Assembly (NCBI RefSeq): GCF_024305245.1
Contig: NZ_JAMWYX010000005.1
Coordinates: 124,001 to 188,000, forward strand
From: Erythrobacter sp.
Lineage (GTDB): Bacteria > Pseudomonadota > Alphaproteobacteria > Sphingomonadales > Sphingomonadaceae
Direction: 5' to 3'
Length of the DNA: 64,000 nucleotides
The notes beneath the pieces were generated by a model. It did no database searches. It was given only the letters and a program-made list of their open reading frames with translations, and was not told the origin of the DNA. The position numbers were made by a program, and so were the translations under genes. Shown here piece after piece: positions 1-8,665 of the stretch. Each line of letters begins with the position of its first letter. Within the stretch, counting starts at the first letter, position 1.

Positions 1-89
1 TGACCGCCGACGACAACAACATCCTCGTCTATGGCTCTATCGACGGCTACATGATGAACCGCTACGAGCTGGTCGAGCTGGATCGCTGA
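1..89 (+). CDS. 3' end of an unrecognised CDS (truncated by window start)
   Basis: An open frame enters the window and reads 28 residues in phase from base 3, ending at TGA 87-89. The visible tail includes ILVYGSIDGYMMNRYELVEL. Its stop overlaps the start of the next gene in an ATGA arrangement, so it is almost certainly the upstream member of the same operon as the flavin monooxygenase. The fragment is too short to assign a family. Confidence 0.55.
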   Translation, partial: TADDNNILVYGSIDGYMMNRYELVELDR

Positions 90-1243
90 TGAATGTCGCG
101 GTAATCGGTGCAGGTCTGGGTGGGCTGACCTGCGCGATCGCATTGCGGCAGGCCGGGATCGACGTCAGGGTCTTCGAAGCCGCCCGGCAAATCGAGGAAA
201 CCGGCGCGGGGCTGACACTGGGGCTTGGCGCGCAGCACGTTTTCCGCGCTCTGGGCGTGCAACACGATGTTGCGGCCCAGGCGTGTCCTGCTGGTAGCCT
301 CCCCTTCCTGCATTATGCGAGCGGCGAAGTCCTGCTGGGCGCGCTTGATCAGGGTGATGGGCTGGGCGATGACGGGCAGGCGAACATCATTCGCCACATC
401 TACCGGGCAGACCTGCAAAAGGTGCTGCTTGCCCGGTTCGAACGCCTTGGCGGGCAGGTCCATACCGGGTGCAGGCTGGCTCGCTACGAACAGCGCCCGG
501 ATCATGTCACGGCGCATTTCGAGGACGGTTCGACCACCACGGCTTCTCTGCTGATCGGCGCGGACGGCGTGCGTTCGGCGGTGCGCGCGCAGCTGGTGCC
601 AGAAGATGAGCCACGCTTTACCGGCCACGTCGCCTATCGCTTTCTCGTACCGATGGAGCTCGCAGCGCCGTTCATGGGGTTGGGCCGCAGCGCGATCTTC
701 ATCGGACCGCGGCGCACCTTCAACCGATACACCATGGCGCAGGGGCGCATCGTCAACGGCGCGGCGCTGGTGGAGACGGGTGAGGCGGTGCCCGAGGGGT
801 GGTCGCACAGCGCGCCGCTCACTGAATTGCAGGATGCTTTCGATTGCTGGCACCCCGATGTCACCGGTCTGATCGGCGCGGCAGGCGCGATCATCAAGTG
901 GGGCCTGTATGACCGCGCTCCGCTGGCAAGCTGGTCCGAAGGGCGCGTCACCATGCTCGGCGATGCAGCGCACGCCATGCTGCCGTTTCTGGGAATGGGC
1001 GCGGCCATGGCGGTTGAGGACGGCTATGTGCTCGCGAGGATGCTCACCTGCCACGCTGACGTGGCCGCTGCCCTCGCCGCCTACGAGGCGAAGCGCATCG
1101 CCCGCACCGCGCAAGTCCACCACGCATCGAAACTGCAGGGCGAGATCACGCAGGCGATCGATCCGGATCGCTTCGCGCTCGGCAGCGCGCCGGTCAACAA
1201 TCGCGCCATGATGGAATTCGATCCGACCGCCGAGGCCGCCTAA
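89..1243 (+). CDS. FAD-dependent aromatic-type monooxygenase (salicylate hydroxylase-like)
   Basis: The 384-residue protein has the three motifs of class A flavoprotein monooxygenases: an N-terminal GAGLGG dinucleotide-binding loop (residues about 7-12) followed by a beta-strand ending in FEA, the central GADGVRSAVR motif (about 155-165), and GDAAHAMLPFLGMGAAMAVED (about 290-310), which binds the FAD ribityl and phosphate. Such enzymes use NAD(P)H and O2 to hydroxylate, or decarboxylate and hydroxylate, aromatic or heterocyclic acids in the cytoplasm. The length is normal for the family. The gene overlaps the preceding one (ATGA) and runs convergently into the MDR oxidoreductase gene, overlapping it by 4 bp. 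The substrate cannot be read from sequence; its place beside a degradative cluster suggests an early oxidative step. Confidence 0.85.
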   Translation: MNVAVIGAGLGGLTCAIALRQAGIDVRVFEAARQIEETGAGLTLGLGAQHVFRALGVQHDVAAQACPAGSLPFLHYASGEVLLGALDQGDGLGDDGQANIIRHIYRADLQKVLLARFERLGGQVHTGCRLARYEQRPDHVTAHFEDGSTTTASLLIGADGVRSAVRAQLVPEDEPRFTGHVAYRFLVPMELAAPFMGLGRSAIFIGPRRTFNRYTMAQGRIVNGAALVETGEAVPEGWSHSAPLTELQDAFDCWHPDVTGLIGAAGAIIKWGLYDRAPLASWSEGRVTMLGDAAHAMLPFLGMGAAMAVEDGYVLARMLTCHADVAAALAAYEAKRIARTAQVHHASKLQGEITQAIDPDRFALGSAPVNNRAMMEFDPTAEAA

Positions 1244-2280
1244 TCCGGAAGGTGCACCATCACCTTGCCCATATGGGCGCCGCTTTCGAGGTGGCGATAG
1301 GCCTCGGGCGCATCGGCAAAGGGGAAGCTGGCGTCCACCAGCGTTTCGACCCCGTGTTCGGCCATAACCTTCAACGCCGCTTCGAACATGCCGCGATGAC
1401 CGCTGGTGATGCCCTTGATCGTGATGTTCTTGCCCAGGATCGGGCCCTGCGCGAAATCGGCCTTGTCCTGCGGCGATCCCGATAGCGCTCCCAATGTGCC
1501 GATCCGCCCTTCAGGAGCCGTTGCTGTCAGCGTCTGTTCGAACTCACCGAAGCCGATCGTGTCGACGACGATATCGGCCCCCTGCCCGCCGGTCGCCTCC
1601 AGCAGCGCCGCGCCCCAATCGGGATGCTCGCGGTAGTTCACGGTGTAATCGGCGCCCATTTCGCGCGCGCGGGCGAGCTTGGCATCGCTTGACGAGGTAA
1701 TCGCGAATGTAGCCCCCAGTGCCTTGGCCAGCTGCAGCGCATAGAACGCAACTCCGCCGGTCCCCTGCGCCAGCACCAGCTTGCCCGAAAGATCGGCGCG
1801 GCCAGAATTGCCGAATGCGATCATGGCGTGCCACACCGTGCCCGCGACCACGGCAAGGGTCGCCGCACTGGCATCAGATATAGCATTGGGCAACACGATC
1901 GCGGCCTTTGCGGGCAGCACGATCTTCTCGGCCAGCCAGCCGTCGAGAGTGACCCCGACATCGCGGGCGAAAATATGAAAGCCGAACCCGGTTTCCGGGT
2001 CCCAATCGACGAAATTGGCCGCCACCACCCGGTCACCCACCGCAAGGCCTTCCACCCCCTTGCCCAGCGCCTCGATCACGCCCACCCCGTCGGTCAGCGG
2101 GATCCGGATTTCGGGCAGATCGCTGCCGTAAGCCCCGCGCAGGATCATCAGATCGCGGTAATTGAGCCCGGCTGCGGTGACCCGCACCAGGATCTCGCCC
2201 GGTCCGGCCACCGGATTGGCGCGCTCCACCAGCCGCAGGCTTTCAATGCCGCCGCGCGGGCCGATTTCCCATGCTTTCAT
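1240..2280 (-). CDS. MDR-family zinc-independent NAD(P)-dependent oxidoreductase (quinone reductase/alcohol dehydrogenase type)
   Basis: This 346-residue medium-chain dehydrogenase/reductase has an N-terminal GroES-like domain and a Rossmann domain with the nucleotide-binding stretch around GTGGVAFYALQLAKALGA. The cysteine and histidine ligands of the catalytic-zinc alcohol dehydrogenases are not evident, so it fits the quinone oxidoreductase or enoyl reductase-like branch. The ATG at 2280 is preferred over an in-frame GTG at 2286, because AGGAG lies 9 bases before the ATG and only 3 before the GTG. It is the last gene of the nine-gene leftward operon beginning at 8592. The role is probably a redox step on the pathway substrate; the substrate is unknown. 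Confidence 0.8.
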   Translation of the reverse strand: MKAWEIGPRGGIESLRLVERANPVAGPGEILVRVTAAGLNYRDLMILRGAYGSDLPEIRIPLTDGVGVIEALGKGVEGLAVGDRVVAANFVDWDPETGFGFHIFARDVGVTLDGWLAEKIVLPAKAAIVLPNAISDASAATLAVVAGTVWHAMIAFGNSGRADLSGKLVLAQGTGGVAFYALQLAKALGATFAITSSSDAKLARAREMGADYTVNYREHPDWGAALLEATGGQGADIVVDTIGFGEFEQTLTATAPEGRIGTLGALSGSPQDKADFAQGPILGKNITIKGITSGHRGMFEAALKVMAEHGVETLVDASFPFADAPEAYRHLESGAHMGKVMVHLPD

Positions 2281-2282
2281 GA

Positions 2283-2534
2283 TCACGCTCTCCTGATCGG
2301 TGCGAACACGCGATCGATGAATTCCTTGGCCACCGCGTCACGATCGACCGGCTGGCCCGATTTTTCCTCTTCGAGCGCGAGCAGGCGCTCCTGCTGAACC
2401 CAGACTTCCTGCGCCAGGTTCATTACCACGGCCACGAAACGGTCCATTCCCGGATCGGCAAAGAAGCGCGGATTGCCGGTGTCGTCATAGAGGCTGGAGG
2501 GCGCATCTTCCGGGCGAAAAGGTTCGTCGTTCAT
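2283..2534 (-). CDS. Small protein paired with the methyltransferase-like gene; unknown function
   Basis: The 83-residue acidic protein matches no family I recognise. Its centre, PRFFADPGMDRFVAVVMNLA followed by EVWVQQERLLALEE, closely parallels PQFFDEPALDRLYSTVFALA and the following residues in the protein at 16289-16648. Both genes lie immediately downstream of paralogous methyltransferase-like genes, so the pair looks like a duplicated two-component module. The segment after the shared block is predicted helical and might dimerise. A start at 2534 is supported by GAGGGG upstream. It may be an accessory subunit of the neighbouring enzyme; this is inference from synteny only. Confidence 0.75.
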   Translation of the reverse strand: MNDEPFRPEDAPSSLYDDTGNPRFFADPGMDRFVAVVMNLAQEVWVQQERLLALEEEKSGQPVDRDAVAKEFIDRVFAPIRRA

Positions 2535-2544
2535 TCCGTGCCCC

Positions 2545-3732
2545 TCATTTTTTCCATGCGCCGAAACCGTACCACATCACCCCTTCGGCAAGACGCCCGG
2601 TGGTTTGCTGGCCGACCCCTTCGGCGCGGTCGCCGCGGGCGGCATCGATCAACGCCTGCTCGCCATAGATACCCACCGAAGGCACGACGAATTCGAAGAA
2701 ATCGCCATCCGCAAAACCGGCGCGTGCGCATAAATCACCCGGCAATTCATCGCGGTAGCCTTTGTAGTAGGGCTCGTTATTGTAATAGCTGTCCCAGTCG
2801 AGATAGAAGCCCTCGAACGCACCCATCTGTGCGTTGGGCGGCAGTTCCATGTGCAGCATCAACCCGCCCTGGCGCAGCACCCGGAACGCTTCGTCAAGAC
2901 ATTTCGCACGCTGTTTTTTCGACAATTCGTGCAAGAACATGCTCGACCACACGACATCGAAGCTGGCATCTTCGAAGGCAAGATCATCGGCGCACATTTG
3001 CCGGAATTGCACATCTTGCCCCTGCATCTTGGCGCGCGCCGATGCATAGGCCAACGGGCCGGGGGCGGCATCAATGGCAATCAGTTCGGCATCGGGGTAG
3101 ACCTGTTTCCACGGCAGCGTGTTGTGGCCCACAGTGCAACCGGTATCGAGGATCCGCTGCGGCGCGAAATCGGGAAAGCGCTGCTTGATATACTGGCTCA
3201 TCGACAGGCCGATGTCGTCGAGATTGGCGCCCATTAGCCCCATCGAGAACACCGCCAACCCGCGATCATAGACCGCGCCCGCTTCAAGGCTGTCGGCCCC
3301 GCGGGTATAACTGCCTGGCATCAGGTGGACATCGATCGCATGGACGTTCTTCGGCACATCAAGTGCGGGATCGAGCGTCAGCGAACCGGGCGCGGCGGCC
3401 GCCAACTCCGCCTCGTGGGCAAGCCGATCGCCTTCACGCTCGACACTGTCGGCAACGCTGGCCCAGACCATCTTCTGCGCCTGCACCCGCATTGCCGAAT
3501 AGATGTTGAACGCCGGATCGCCGCGCAACGCCTGATGCGCTTCACGGCTGGTTTCCGGATCGCGGCCGTGCTCCTTGCGGAAAGCCGGGGCAGCGCGCCG
3601 ATCGTAAGCGTCCTTCATGTCGGTAGCGAGGTCATTCAGGATAAGGCCGCGGATGCCCGATACGAACCGCCCGCGGGCTACCTCGTCGGGCGTTGATTGC
3701 GCCTTCATGGGATGCTGGAGTTCGACAGTCAT
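2545..3732 (-). CDS. SAM-dependent methyltransferase-like protein with long N-terminal domain (copy 1)
   Basis: This 395-residue protein has about 190 N-terminal residues of an unrecognised domain, carrying the block FRKEHGRDPE (about 51-60), followed by a class I methyltransferase fold. Motif I reads ILDTGCTVGHN (about 194-204), the acidic end of strand 2 is IAID, and a later strand is SFDVVWSSMFLHEL. Motif I has GCTVGHN in place of the usual GxGxG, and the same form occurs in the paralogue at 16645-17859. The C-terminus ends in YGFGAWKK, also mirrored in the paralogue. The start overlaps the preceding stop (ATGA). Whether it transfers methyl groups or only binds SAM is open; its operon suggests a role in catabolism. 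Confidence 0.75.
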   Translation of the reverse strand: MTVELQHPMKAQSTPDEVARGRFVSGIRGLILNDLATDMKDAYDRRAAPAFRKEHGRDPETSREAHQALRGDPAFNIYSAMRVQAQKMVWASVADSVEREGDRLAHEAELAAAAPGSLTLDPALDVPKNVHAIDVHLMPGSYTRGADSLEAGAVYDRGLAVFSMGLMGANLDDIGLSMSQYIKQRFPDFAPQRILDTGCTVGHNTLPWKQVYPDAELIAIDAAPGPLAYASARAKMQGQDVQFRQMCADDLAFEDASFDVVWSSMFLHELSKKQRAKCLDEAFRVLRQGGLMLHMELPPNAQMGAFEGFYLDWDSYYNNEPYYKGYRDELPGDLCARAGFADGDFFEFVVPSVGIYGEQALIDAARGDRAEGVGQQTTGRLAEGVMWYGFGAWKK

Positions 3733-4232
3733 GGCTTCTCTCCCTTGGCTTGCGGTCCCACCACAGGCACATCCACCTGCGGGATATCGGGATCGGTGAA
3801 GTCGGCAATGTATCGGTTGTCGCCGACACGGCCCACCATGTCCTCGCGCAGCGGAGCCTCGCCATAGATAGTGACGATGTAGTCTCCCGCAGACGGGTTC
3901 TGCCGGATCGGTAGGATTGTCTCGCGATAGGCGCGGCTGTTCCAGAACGCGCGCGCGTTAGCGATGCAAGGAAAGCGCACCGTGAGATTGACGTAGTCGG
4001 GCGGCACATCGCCCTCGAACACTTCGAGCGGGCGCGGGATGGTGACGTAATAGCCCCCGAGTTTCTGGTAGAGGTCGCTTTCCGCAATGGCGCGGCCATA
4101 GTCCATCATCCGCTCTCGATCGAGCGTGCGGCCCTCGATCACCATGTAGACCGGCGCATCGCAGGTCGATTGGGGCGGGGGCGGCGCCGCGGCACCGCCT
4201 TGCAGAACAAGGGCCAGCATGGCGGGCATCAT
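3729..4232 (-). CDS. DUF1330-like protein with possible N-terminal signal segment
   Basis: The 167-residue product has a body resembling the DUF1330 ferredoxin-like fold, with VYMVIEGRTLDRERMMDYGR near the start and the family-like ARAFWNSRAYRE later. A start at 4232 overlaps the upstream stop as ATGA and gives an N-terminus MMPAMLALVLQGGAAA that could be a short export signal, though not a convincing one. A second, shorter DUF1330 protein is encoded at 15215-15532, which also shares the RAFWNSPEYAE block. DUF1330 proteins lack a settled function; some relatives are small heme- or substrate-binding proteins. It lies between the DUF3598-like and methyltransferase-like genes. Confidence 0.65.
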   Translation of the reverse strand: MMPAMLALVLQGGAAAPPPPQSTCDAPVYMVIEGRTLDRERMMDYGRAIAESDLYQKLGGYYVTIPRPLEVFEGDVPPDYVNLTVRFPCIANARAFWNSRAYRETILPIRQNPSAGDYIVTIYGEAPLREDMVGRVGDNRYIADFTDPDIPQVDVPVVGPQAKGEKP

Positions 4233-4690
4233 GGCGCGGCAATCCTTTCCTCGTCGCACAAGGTGCGCTTCCAAGGGCGGCCATCGCGGAACCACTGCCA
4301 GGTGCGGGCACGGCATTGTGCGTCGGGTGCGATATTGATCATTTCGATGTACCAGGCCCCCGGCACATCGAGCCGGTCAAGTTTCAGCATCAGCGTTTCC
4401 TCGCCGGTCTGCCATCCGTAGCCGGAGAACCGCTCGGTTGCCCAGACCAGCCGCTCGCCTTCCAGCGACCCGCCGAATTCGTATAGCGCGGTGCGCCCGT
4501 CGTCCCAGCTTAGCCAATTGTGCTGAACATAGTGCCACGGCCCGGCATCCGGGAACTCGCAATGGGTGCGGACCCGATGTGCATCGACCAGCGTGCCGTC
4601 GGCATCGAAATGACGATACCAGCCGTTCCACCAGCCTTCGTGCAGCAGCATCGCGGGCATAGCAGTGGCGAGCGCGGCCCGGTTGCTCAT
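4229..4690 (-). CDS. DUF3598-like (lipocalin-type) protein, copy 1
   Basis: The 153-residue protein begins MSNRAALATAMPAMLLHEG and is rich in short beta-strand-like segments with aromatic residues (HEGWWNGWYRHFDADG; WHYVQHNWLSWDDGRT; CRARTWQWFRDG). The protein at 10047-10553 has the same layout: MPLLARHEGVWDGTYSYF, NHYTWPDGRT and CRTWHWIRNG. The family resembles DUF3598-type lipocalin-like barrels, which bind small hydrophobic ligands, but I cannot confirm that by search. The start overlaps the aldehyde dehydrogenase stop (ATGA), and its stop overlaps the next gene, so it is translationally coupled on both sides. Confidence 0.6.
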   Translation of the reverse strand: MSNRAALATAMPAMLLHEGWWNGWYRHFDADGTLVDAHRVRTHCEFPDAGPWHYVQHNWLSWDDGRTALYEFGGSLEGERLVWATERFSGYGWQTGEETLMLKLDRLDVPGAWYIEMINIAPDAQCRARTWQWFRDGRPWKRTLCDEERIAAP

Positions 4691-6105
4691 GCCGCCCCCC
4701 TTTCCGCATAGGCGGCGATAGGCAGCGCCGCGCCAGTCTGCCGGATCAGCGCCTGCTCGCGCAGGAAGCGCAAAAGCCCACTATCCCCCATCCGGCTCGG
4801 CCCCAGCCCGCTGCCCTTGCGTGACTGGTTGGCGGCATCGCCGACCATGCTGGTGAGCGCGCCATCTTGCAGCGAAATTGCTCCGGCATCGAGCAGGGGC
4901 GCAATGGCGGCAGCTTCGTCGAGCGATCCGGCCAACACCGCAGCGGACAGGCCGTAGGCGCTGTCATTGGCGAGCGCGACCGCTTCACCGAGCGTATCGA
5001 ACACGGTGACCGGTAGCACCGGTCCGAAGGTTTCCTCGCGCATCACCGCCATAGCGGGCGTCACCTGGGTGAGCACGGTCGGACGCAACCAGGCACCGCC
5101 GCCGAGGTGTTCGACTGTGCCGCCCGTCAGCACCTTCGCGCCCTGCGCCACGGCGGCGTCGATCTGGGTCTGCACCTTGTCCGCTTGCGCCGGGAAGATG
5201 AACGGCCCGATGTGGCCGCTCGCAGCATAGGGATGGGTCAGTTGCACCGCTTCGGCCCCCGCCACCAATGCAGTGAGGAACGGCTCGGCGATCTCGCGCG
5301 CGACATAGATGCGTTCGATCGACTGGCACGCTTGCCCGGTCGCGACGATCGAGGACCGCAGCGCCACGCCGGCCGCCCATTGGGGGTCGGCGCTGGCGGT
5401 GATGATCATCGGGTCCTTGCCGCCCAACTCGAGATTGGCCGGGATCAACCGCCGCGCGGCGGCCTCTGCCACCTTGCGGCCGGTCGCGGTGGATCCCGTA
5501 AAGCAGACATAGTCCACCTCCTCGATCAGCGCCTGCCCCACGTCCGCGCCGCCCATAACATAGGCTAGCGGCAGTTCTGGCACCTGCGCCAGCACAGCCC
5601 GCATCGGTTCGACAAAGCGCGGCGTAACCTCCGACGGCTTCACCAGCGCCGCCGAGCCCGCCATCAGCGCGGGCACCGCGTCGATATGACTAAGGATCAC
5701 CGGGAAATTCCACGGCGCGATCGCTCCGAACAGCGGGAAGGCGCTGTAATGGGTGACGATTGCGATCCCCGGCGTGACCGAAGGCCTTGGGCCGCGTTCC
5801 AGCGCGGCGAACAGCGCGGGCGCGCGCTCCGCCCAGCGGCGGATATTGGCAATGCAGCCCTGCACTTCGATAGCCGCAATCGCGCCCCGTCCGGTATCGA
5901 CCGCCAGCGCGGCGATGATGCTGCCCGCCGCCGCCTCCATCGCATCGGAGAAGCGCAGCATCACCGCGCCGCGCTTTTCGGGGCCAAGCGCCTCCCAGTG
6001 CGGCTGCATCGCCCGTAACCGGGCCGCTTCGGCGGCAATATCGGCGCGATTGCTTTCCGCAAATTCGTAATCGGTCTCGCCCGTGCGGGGATTGCGCGCC
6101 TTCAT
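4687..6105 (-). CDS. NAD(P)-dependent aldehyde dehydrogenase
   Basis: This 472-residue ALDH-superfamily enzyme has the expected motifs: APWNFPV near the substrate and cofactor cleft, FTGSTATGRKV in the Rossmann fold, ELGGKDPMI with the general-base glutamate, and GQACQSIERIYV with the nucleophilic cysteine. The length is typical of succinate-semialdehyde and related dehydrogenases. An in-frame upstream extension to 6189 was rejected, because ATG 6105 overlaps the upstream stop (ATGA) and yields the usual N-terminus. It should oxidise an aldehyde intermediate of the pathway to the acid; the specific aldehyde is not determinable. Confidence 0.9.
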   Translation of the reverse strand: MKARNPRTGETDYEFAESNRADIAAEAARLRAMQPHWEALGPEKRGAVMLRFSDAMEAAAGSIIAALAVDTGRGAIAAIEVQGCIANIRRWAERAPALFAALERGPRPSVTPGIAIVTHYSAFPLFGAIAPWNFPVILSHIDAVPALMAGSAALVKPSEVTPRFVEPMRAVLAQVPELPLAYVMGGADVGQALIEEVDYVCFTGSTATGRKVAEAAARRLIPANLELGGKDPMIITASADPQWAAGVALRSSIVATGQACQSIERIYVAREIAEPFLTALVAGAEAVQLTHPYAASGHIGPFIFPAQADKVQTQIDAAVAQGAKVLTGGTVEHLGGGAWLRPTVLTQVTPAMAVMREETFGPVLPVTVFDTLGEAVALANDSAYGLSAAVLAGSLDEAAAIAPLLDAGAISLQDGALTSMVGDAANQSRKGSGLGPSRMGDSGLLRFLREQALIRQTGAALPIAAYAERGAA

Positions 6106-7016
6106 GTTTGGGCCTCCCAGACAGCGACGATCCGGTCTCCGCGCGCGAACCACGCCTCCTCGCGTCCCGCCAGATCGGCGAGCAGGCATTCGAGCGCGCC
6201 GATGCGGTAGGGCAGGCCCATGATGTAGGGCGTGAGGTGGATCGGCAGCATTCGTCCGCCCCCGCTCTCCTTCGCCTCGCGCGCCAGCCAGTCGAAGGCA
6301 TCGCGCATGCTTTGCGCCCAGCTATCGGCGCTCTTCTGCTGCACGGTGATGATCTGGCGGTCGGACAGTTCGTGATTGAGCGGCAAGTTCACCAGACCAT
6401 TGGTGAACCGATAGGGCAGTTCATCATTCACCCAGTCGCAGCAATAGGTAAGCCCCTGTTCTTTCAGGATATCGAGCGTGGCGAAGCTCTGCTGACGCGC
6501 GATCGAGAGCCAGCCGGTCGGGCGAACACCGCTGGCGCGTTCGATCCGCTCCATCGCCTCGGCAATCAACGCACGTTCGGCAGCGGGGTCGAGGGTCGAA
6601 TCGATAGTACCGTTCATGTCGGTGGAATGGGCGATGATCTCGTGTCCGCCTGCGCTGACGGCTGCGACGAGTTCGGGATAACGTTCGGCAATCGCGGCGT
6701 TGGCGGCGAAACTGGCTTTGACGCCCGCCTTCTCGAACGCATCGAGAAACCGCCACGCGCCGACGCGATTGCCGTAATCGCGCGCGGTGTAATGGCGGTA
6801 GTCGGGATAGGGCGTGACCATGTGGCCGGGCGCAGTGAAGGGGCCGCCAGGGGTAATCGGAAACCATTCGAGGCTGACACATAGCCACACAGCAACCGAT
6901 CCTTCCGGCCACGTGATCGATGGGCGGGCATGCATGTTCGACCACGCGTAAAGATCGTGATCATAGCCTTCGCGGCGCTTGGAATATTGGGTGTAGCTAT
7001 CGGGCAGCACGCTCAT
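6102..7016 (-). CDS. Polysaccharide deacetylase-family (PuuE-like) hydrolase, copy 1
   Basis: The 304-residue NodB-fold protein has the features of the PuuE-like subgroup: a start region with YDHDLYAWSNMHARPSITWP, then GNRVGAWRFLDAFEKAGVKA, HEIIAHSTDMNG and HLTPYIMGLPYRI. Members of this subgroup hydrolyse C-N bonds in small molecules such as allantoin, or related cyclic amides, rather than chitin. It has no signal peptide. A closely related gene follows directly upstream (7013-7906), overlapping by 4 bp. The start at 7016 is fixed by the ATGA overlap. In this operon a role in hydrolysing an amide or deacylating an intermediate is plausible, but this is inference. Confidence 0.8.
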   Translation of the reverse strand: MSVLPDSYTQYSKRREGYDHDLYAWSNMHARPSITWPEGSVAVWLCVSLEWFPITPGGPFTAPGHMVTPYPDYRHYTARDYGNRVGAWRFLDAFEKAGVKASFAANAAIAERYPELVAAVSAGGHEIIAHSTDMNGTIDSTLDPAAERALIAEAMERIERASGVRPTGWLSIARQQSFATLDILKEQGLTYCCDWVNDELPYRFTNGLVNLPLNHELSDRQIITVQQKSADSWAQSMRDAFDWLAREAKESGGGRMLPIHLTPYIMGLPYRIGALECLLADLAGREEAWFARGDRIVAVWEAQT

Positions 7017-7906
7017 CCGACCTGCTCCCGCCACGCGTCCACGATCTCGCCCGCCGTCGCAATCCACGCGCGCCCATCGGCAGCAATATGCCGCAGCGCT
7101 TCCTCGAACGGGCCGATCCGGTGCGCTTGGCCGATCAGATAGGCGTGCAGCGGAATGCACATCACCGTCCCCGACCGCTCGCCTTCAGCCGCCAGCCGCT
7201 CGAACTGGCGGATCAGCGTTTCGGCATATTCGCGCCCGCTCATGTTGTAGACGAAAAAGCCGTAGTGGTCGTTGACTTCGAGGCTGTAGGGGATCGAAGC
7301 GAGACGGCCCCCACCTTCCTTGGTCGCCATCTTCACCTCCTGCACCTGGTCGTCGTGATAGAGGTCGCAGGTATAGTCGAGGCCGTATTCCGCGATCAAA
7401 TCGAGCGTGCGCGGCGTGTGCGTCAGTGCCGGAGCAAGCCAGCCGCGGATTGTCTGGCCGGTCGCCTCGCGCACGGTGCGGATCGAATCCTCGATGATCG
7501 CACGTTCCTGCGCCTCGCTCATTTCGTAGGCATAGCGGGTGTTGTAGATGCCGTGGCTGAAGAACTCCCACCCGCGCGCGTCGGCATCGGCGACCACTTC
7601 CGGATGATGCTGGCACAGCGCGACCGAGAGGCTGACCGAGCCGGGAAAACCGTGCCGGGTCATCACATCGGCCATGCGCCAGTGGCTCAACCGGTTGGAA
7701 TGGTCGCGGTGGCCATAGCCCACCACATCGGGATGCGGCCGCGCCCAAGGCTTGCGCTTGGGATGGGCGGGCGGATCGATCTCGTAATATTCGAGATTGG
7801 GGGCGACCCACACCGCCACGCTTTTGCCGCCCGGCCAGGTGATTTTCGGGCGGGCATTGTAGGGGTGGTAATCATACAGCCCGGGATCAGGGGCGCCCTC
7901 TCGCAT
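7013..7906 (-). CDS. Polysaccharide deacetylase-family (PuuE-like) hydrolase, copy 2
   Basis: The 297-residue NodB-fold protein is a paralogue of its downstream neighbour; compare YDYHPYNARPKITWPGG with the equivalent segment there, GHRDHSNRLSHWRMADVMTR, and HAYLIGQAHRIGPFEEALR. There is no signal peptide, so it is cytoplasmic, as expected for small-molecule C-N hydrolases rather than cell-wall deacetylases. The two adjacent copies may form a heteromer or act on successive or alternative substrates. ATG 7906 follows the isochorismatase-like gene stop by 2 bases, keeping it in the same operon. Confidence 0.8.
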   Translation of the reverse strand: MREGAPDPGLYDYHPYNARPKITWPGGKSVAVWVAPNLEYYEIDPPAHPKRKPWARPHPDVVGYGHRDHSNRLSHWRMADVMTRHGFPGSVSLSVALCQHHPEVVADADARGWEFFSHGIYNTRYAYEMSEAQERAIIEDSIRTVREATGQTIRGWLAPALTHTPRTLDLIAEYGLDYTCDLYHDDQVQEVKMATKEGGGRLASIPYSLEVNDHYGFFVYNMSGREYAETLIRQFERLAAEGERSGTVMCIPLHAYLIGQAHRIGPFEEALRHIAADGRAWIATAGEIVDAWREQVG

Positions 7907-7908
7907 CG

Positions 7909-8592
7909 TCAGCGCGCCTCCAGCCAGTCGATCACCGTCTGCACCGGCTCGACATCGGCATATTTGAGCTGCAGGTCGGTGAGATTGGCGAAGTGGTAGC
8001 TTTCGTGTTTGTCGGCGCAGGTCTCGATCGGAACAATGGCGCGGTAGCCGTGCGATAAGGCATCGACCGCGGTGGCCCGGACGCAGCCCGAGGTGCTGCC
8101 GCCCGTCACCACCACCGTATCGACCCGGTGAAAGGTAAGATAACTTGCCAGCGGCGTTTCGAAAAAGGCGCTCGGCATCCGCTTGGTGTATTCGAGATCG
8201 TCGGGGTGGATGTCGCAGCGGCCATCGAACGCGTGGCGCTCACTGCCGTACTTGATGTTCTGCAGGCTATCTTCGGTGTCGGTGCGCGTGCCCCATACCC
8301 CTGCATCCCCGGCATCGGCCTTGTAGGCGACCCGGCTCCAGATCACCGGCATCCCCCGCTCACGCGCAAGTCGACTGATCGTGTTGATATATTCGATCTG
8401 GCGCGGATCGGTTTCATAGGCCGTCTTGAACAGATCGGTGCGGGTATACGACTGCTGCACATCGACGTTGACGATGGCGAGCTTCTCGCCGAACCCGAAC
8501 TTCCGGCGCGCCGGATTGGACATCACCTCCTCGAACAGTTGCCGCGCGTTCTTTCCGTCCGCGATCATTCTGGTGCCGACCATATCAGCCAT
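7909..8592 (-). CDS. Isochorismatase-family cysteine amidohydrolase (N-carbamoylsarcosine amidase/maleamate amidase-like)
   Basis: This 227-residue protein has the isochorismatase-like hydrolase triad: an aspartate in IVNVDVQQSYT near the start, a lysine in EYTKRMPSAFFET, and the nucleophilic cysteine in GGSTSGCVRATAVDA. The SGCVR signature with an intact cysteine points to an amidase (ring-opened amide or carbamoyl hydrolysis releasing ammonia) rather than to true isochorismatases. It is the first gene of the nine-gene leftward operon and diverges from the alpha/beta hydrolase gene at 8695. Maleamate amidase, ureidoacrylate amidase and N-carbamoylsarcosine amidase belong to this family; which fits here is not known. 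Confidence 0.85.
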   Translation of the reverse strand: MADMVGTRMIADGKNARQLFEEVMSNPARRKFGFGEKLAIVNVDVQQSYTRTDLFKTAYETDPRQIEYINTISRLARERGMPVIWSRVAYKADAGDAGVWGTRTDTEDSLQNIKYGSERHAFDGRCDIHPDDLEYTKRMPSAFFETPLASYLTFHRVDTVVVTGGSTSGCVRATAVDALSHGYRAIVPIETCADKHESYHFANLTDLQLKYADVEPVQTVIDWLEAR

Positions 8593-8627
8593 ATTCGCGC
8601 GTTACCCCTTCAATGTCCGATTCCACT

Positions 8628-8657
8628 TTGACAGAGGACAATAAACGCGCGTAGAGG
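8628..8657 (+). promoter_or_regulatory. Candidate sigma-70-type promoter for the rightward catabolic operon
   Basis: A perfect TTGACA lies at 8628-8633, followed after 18 bases by TAGAGG at 8652-8657, a weak -10. Transcription would start near 8664, placing the palindromic operator at 8673-8684 at or just past the start site, a repressor-like position. The -10 match is poor, so this is tentative. Confidence 0.35.
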
Positions 8658-8665
8658 CTTGTCGA

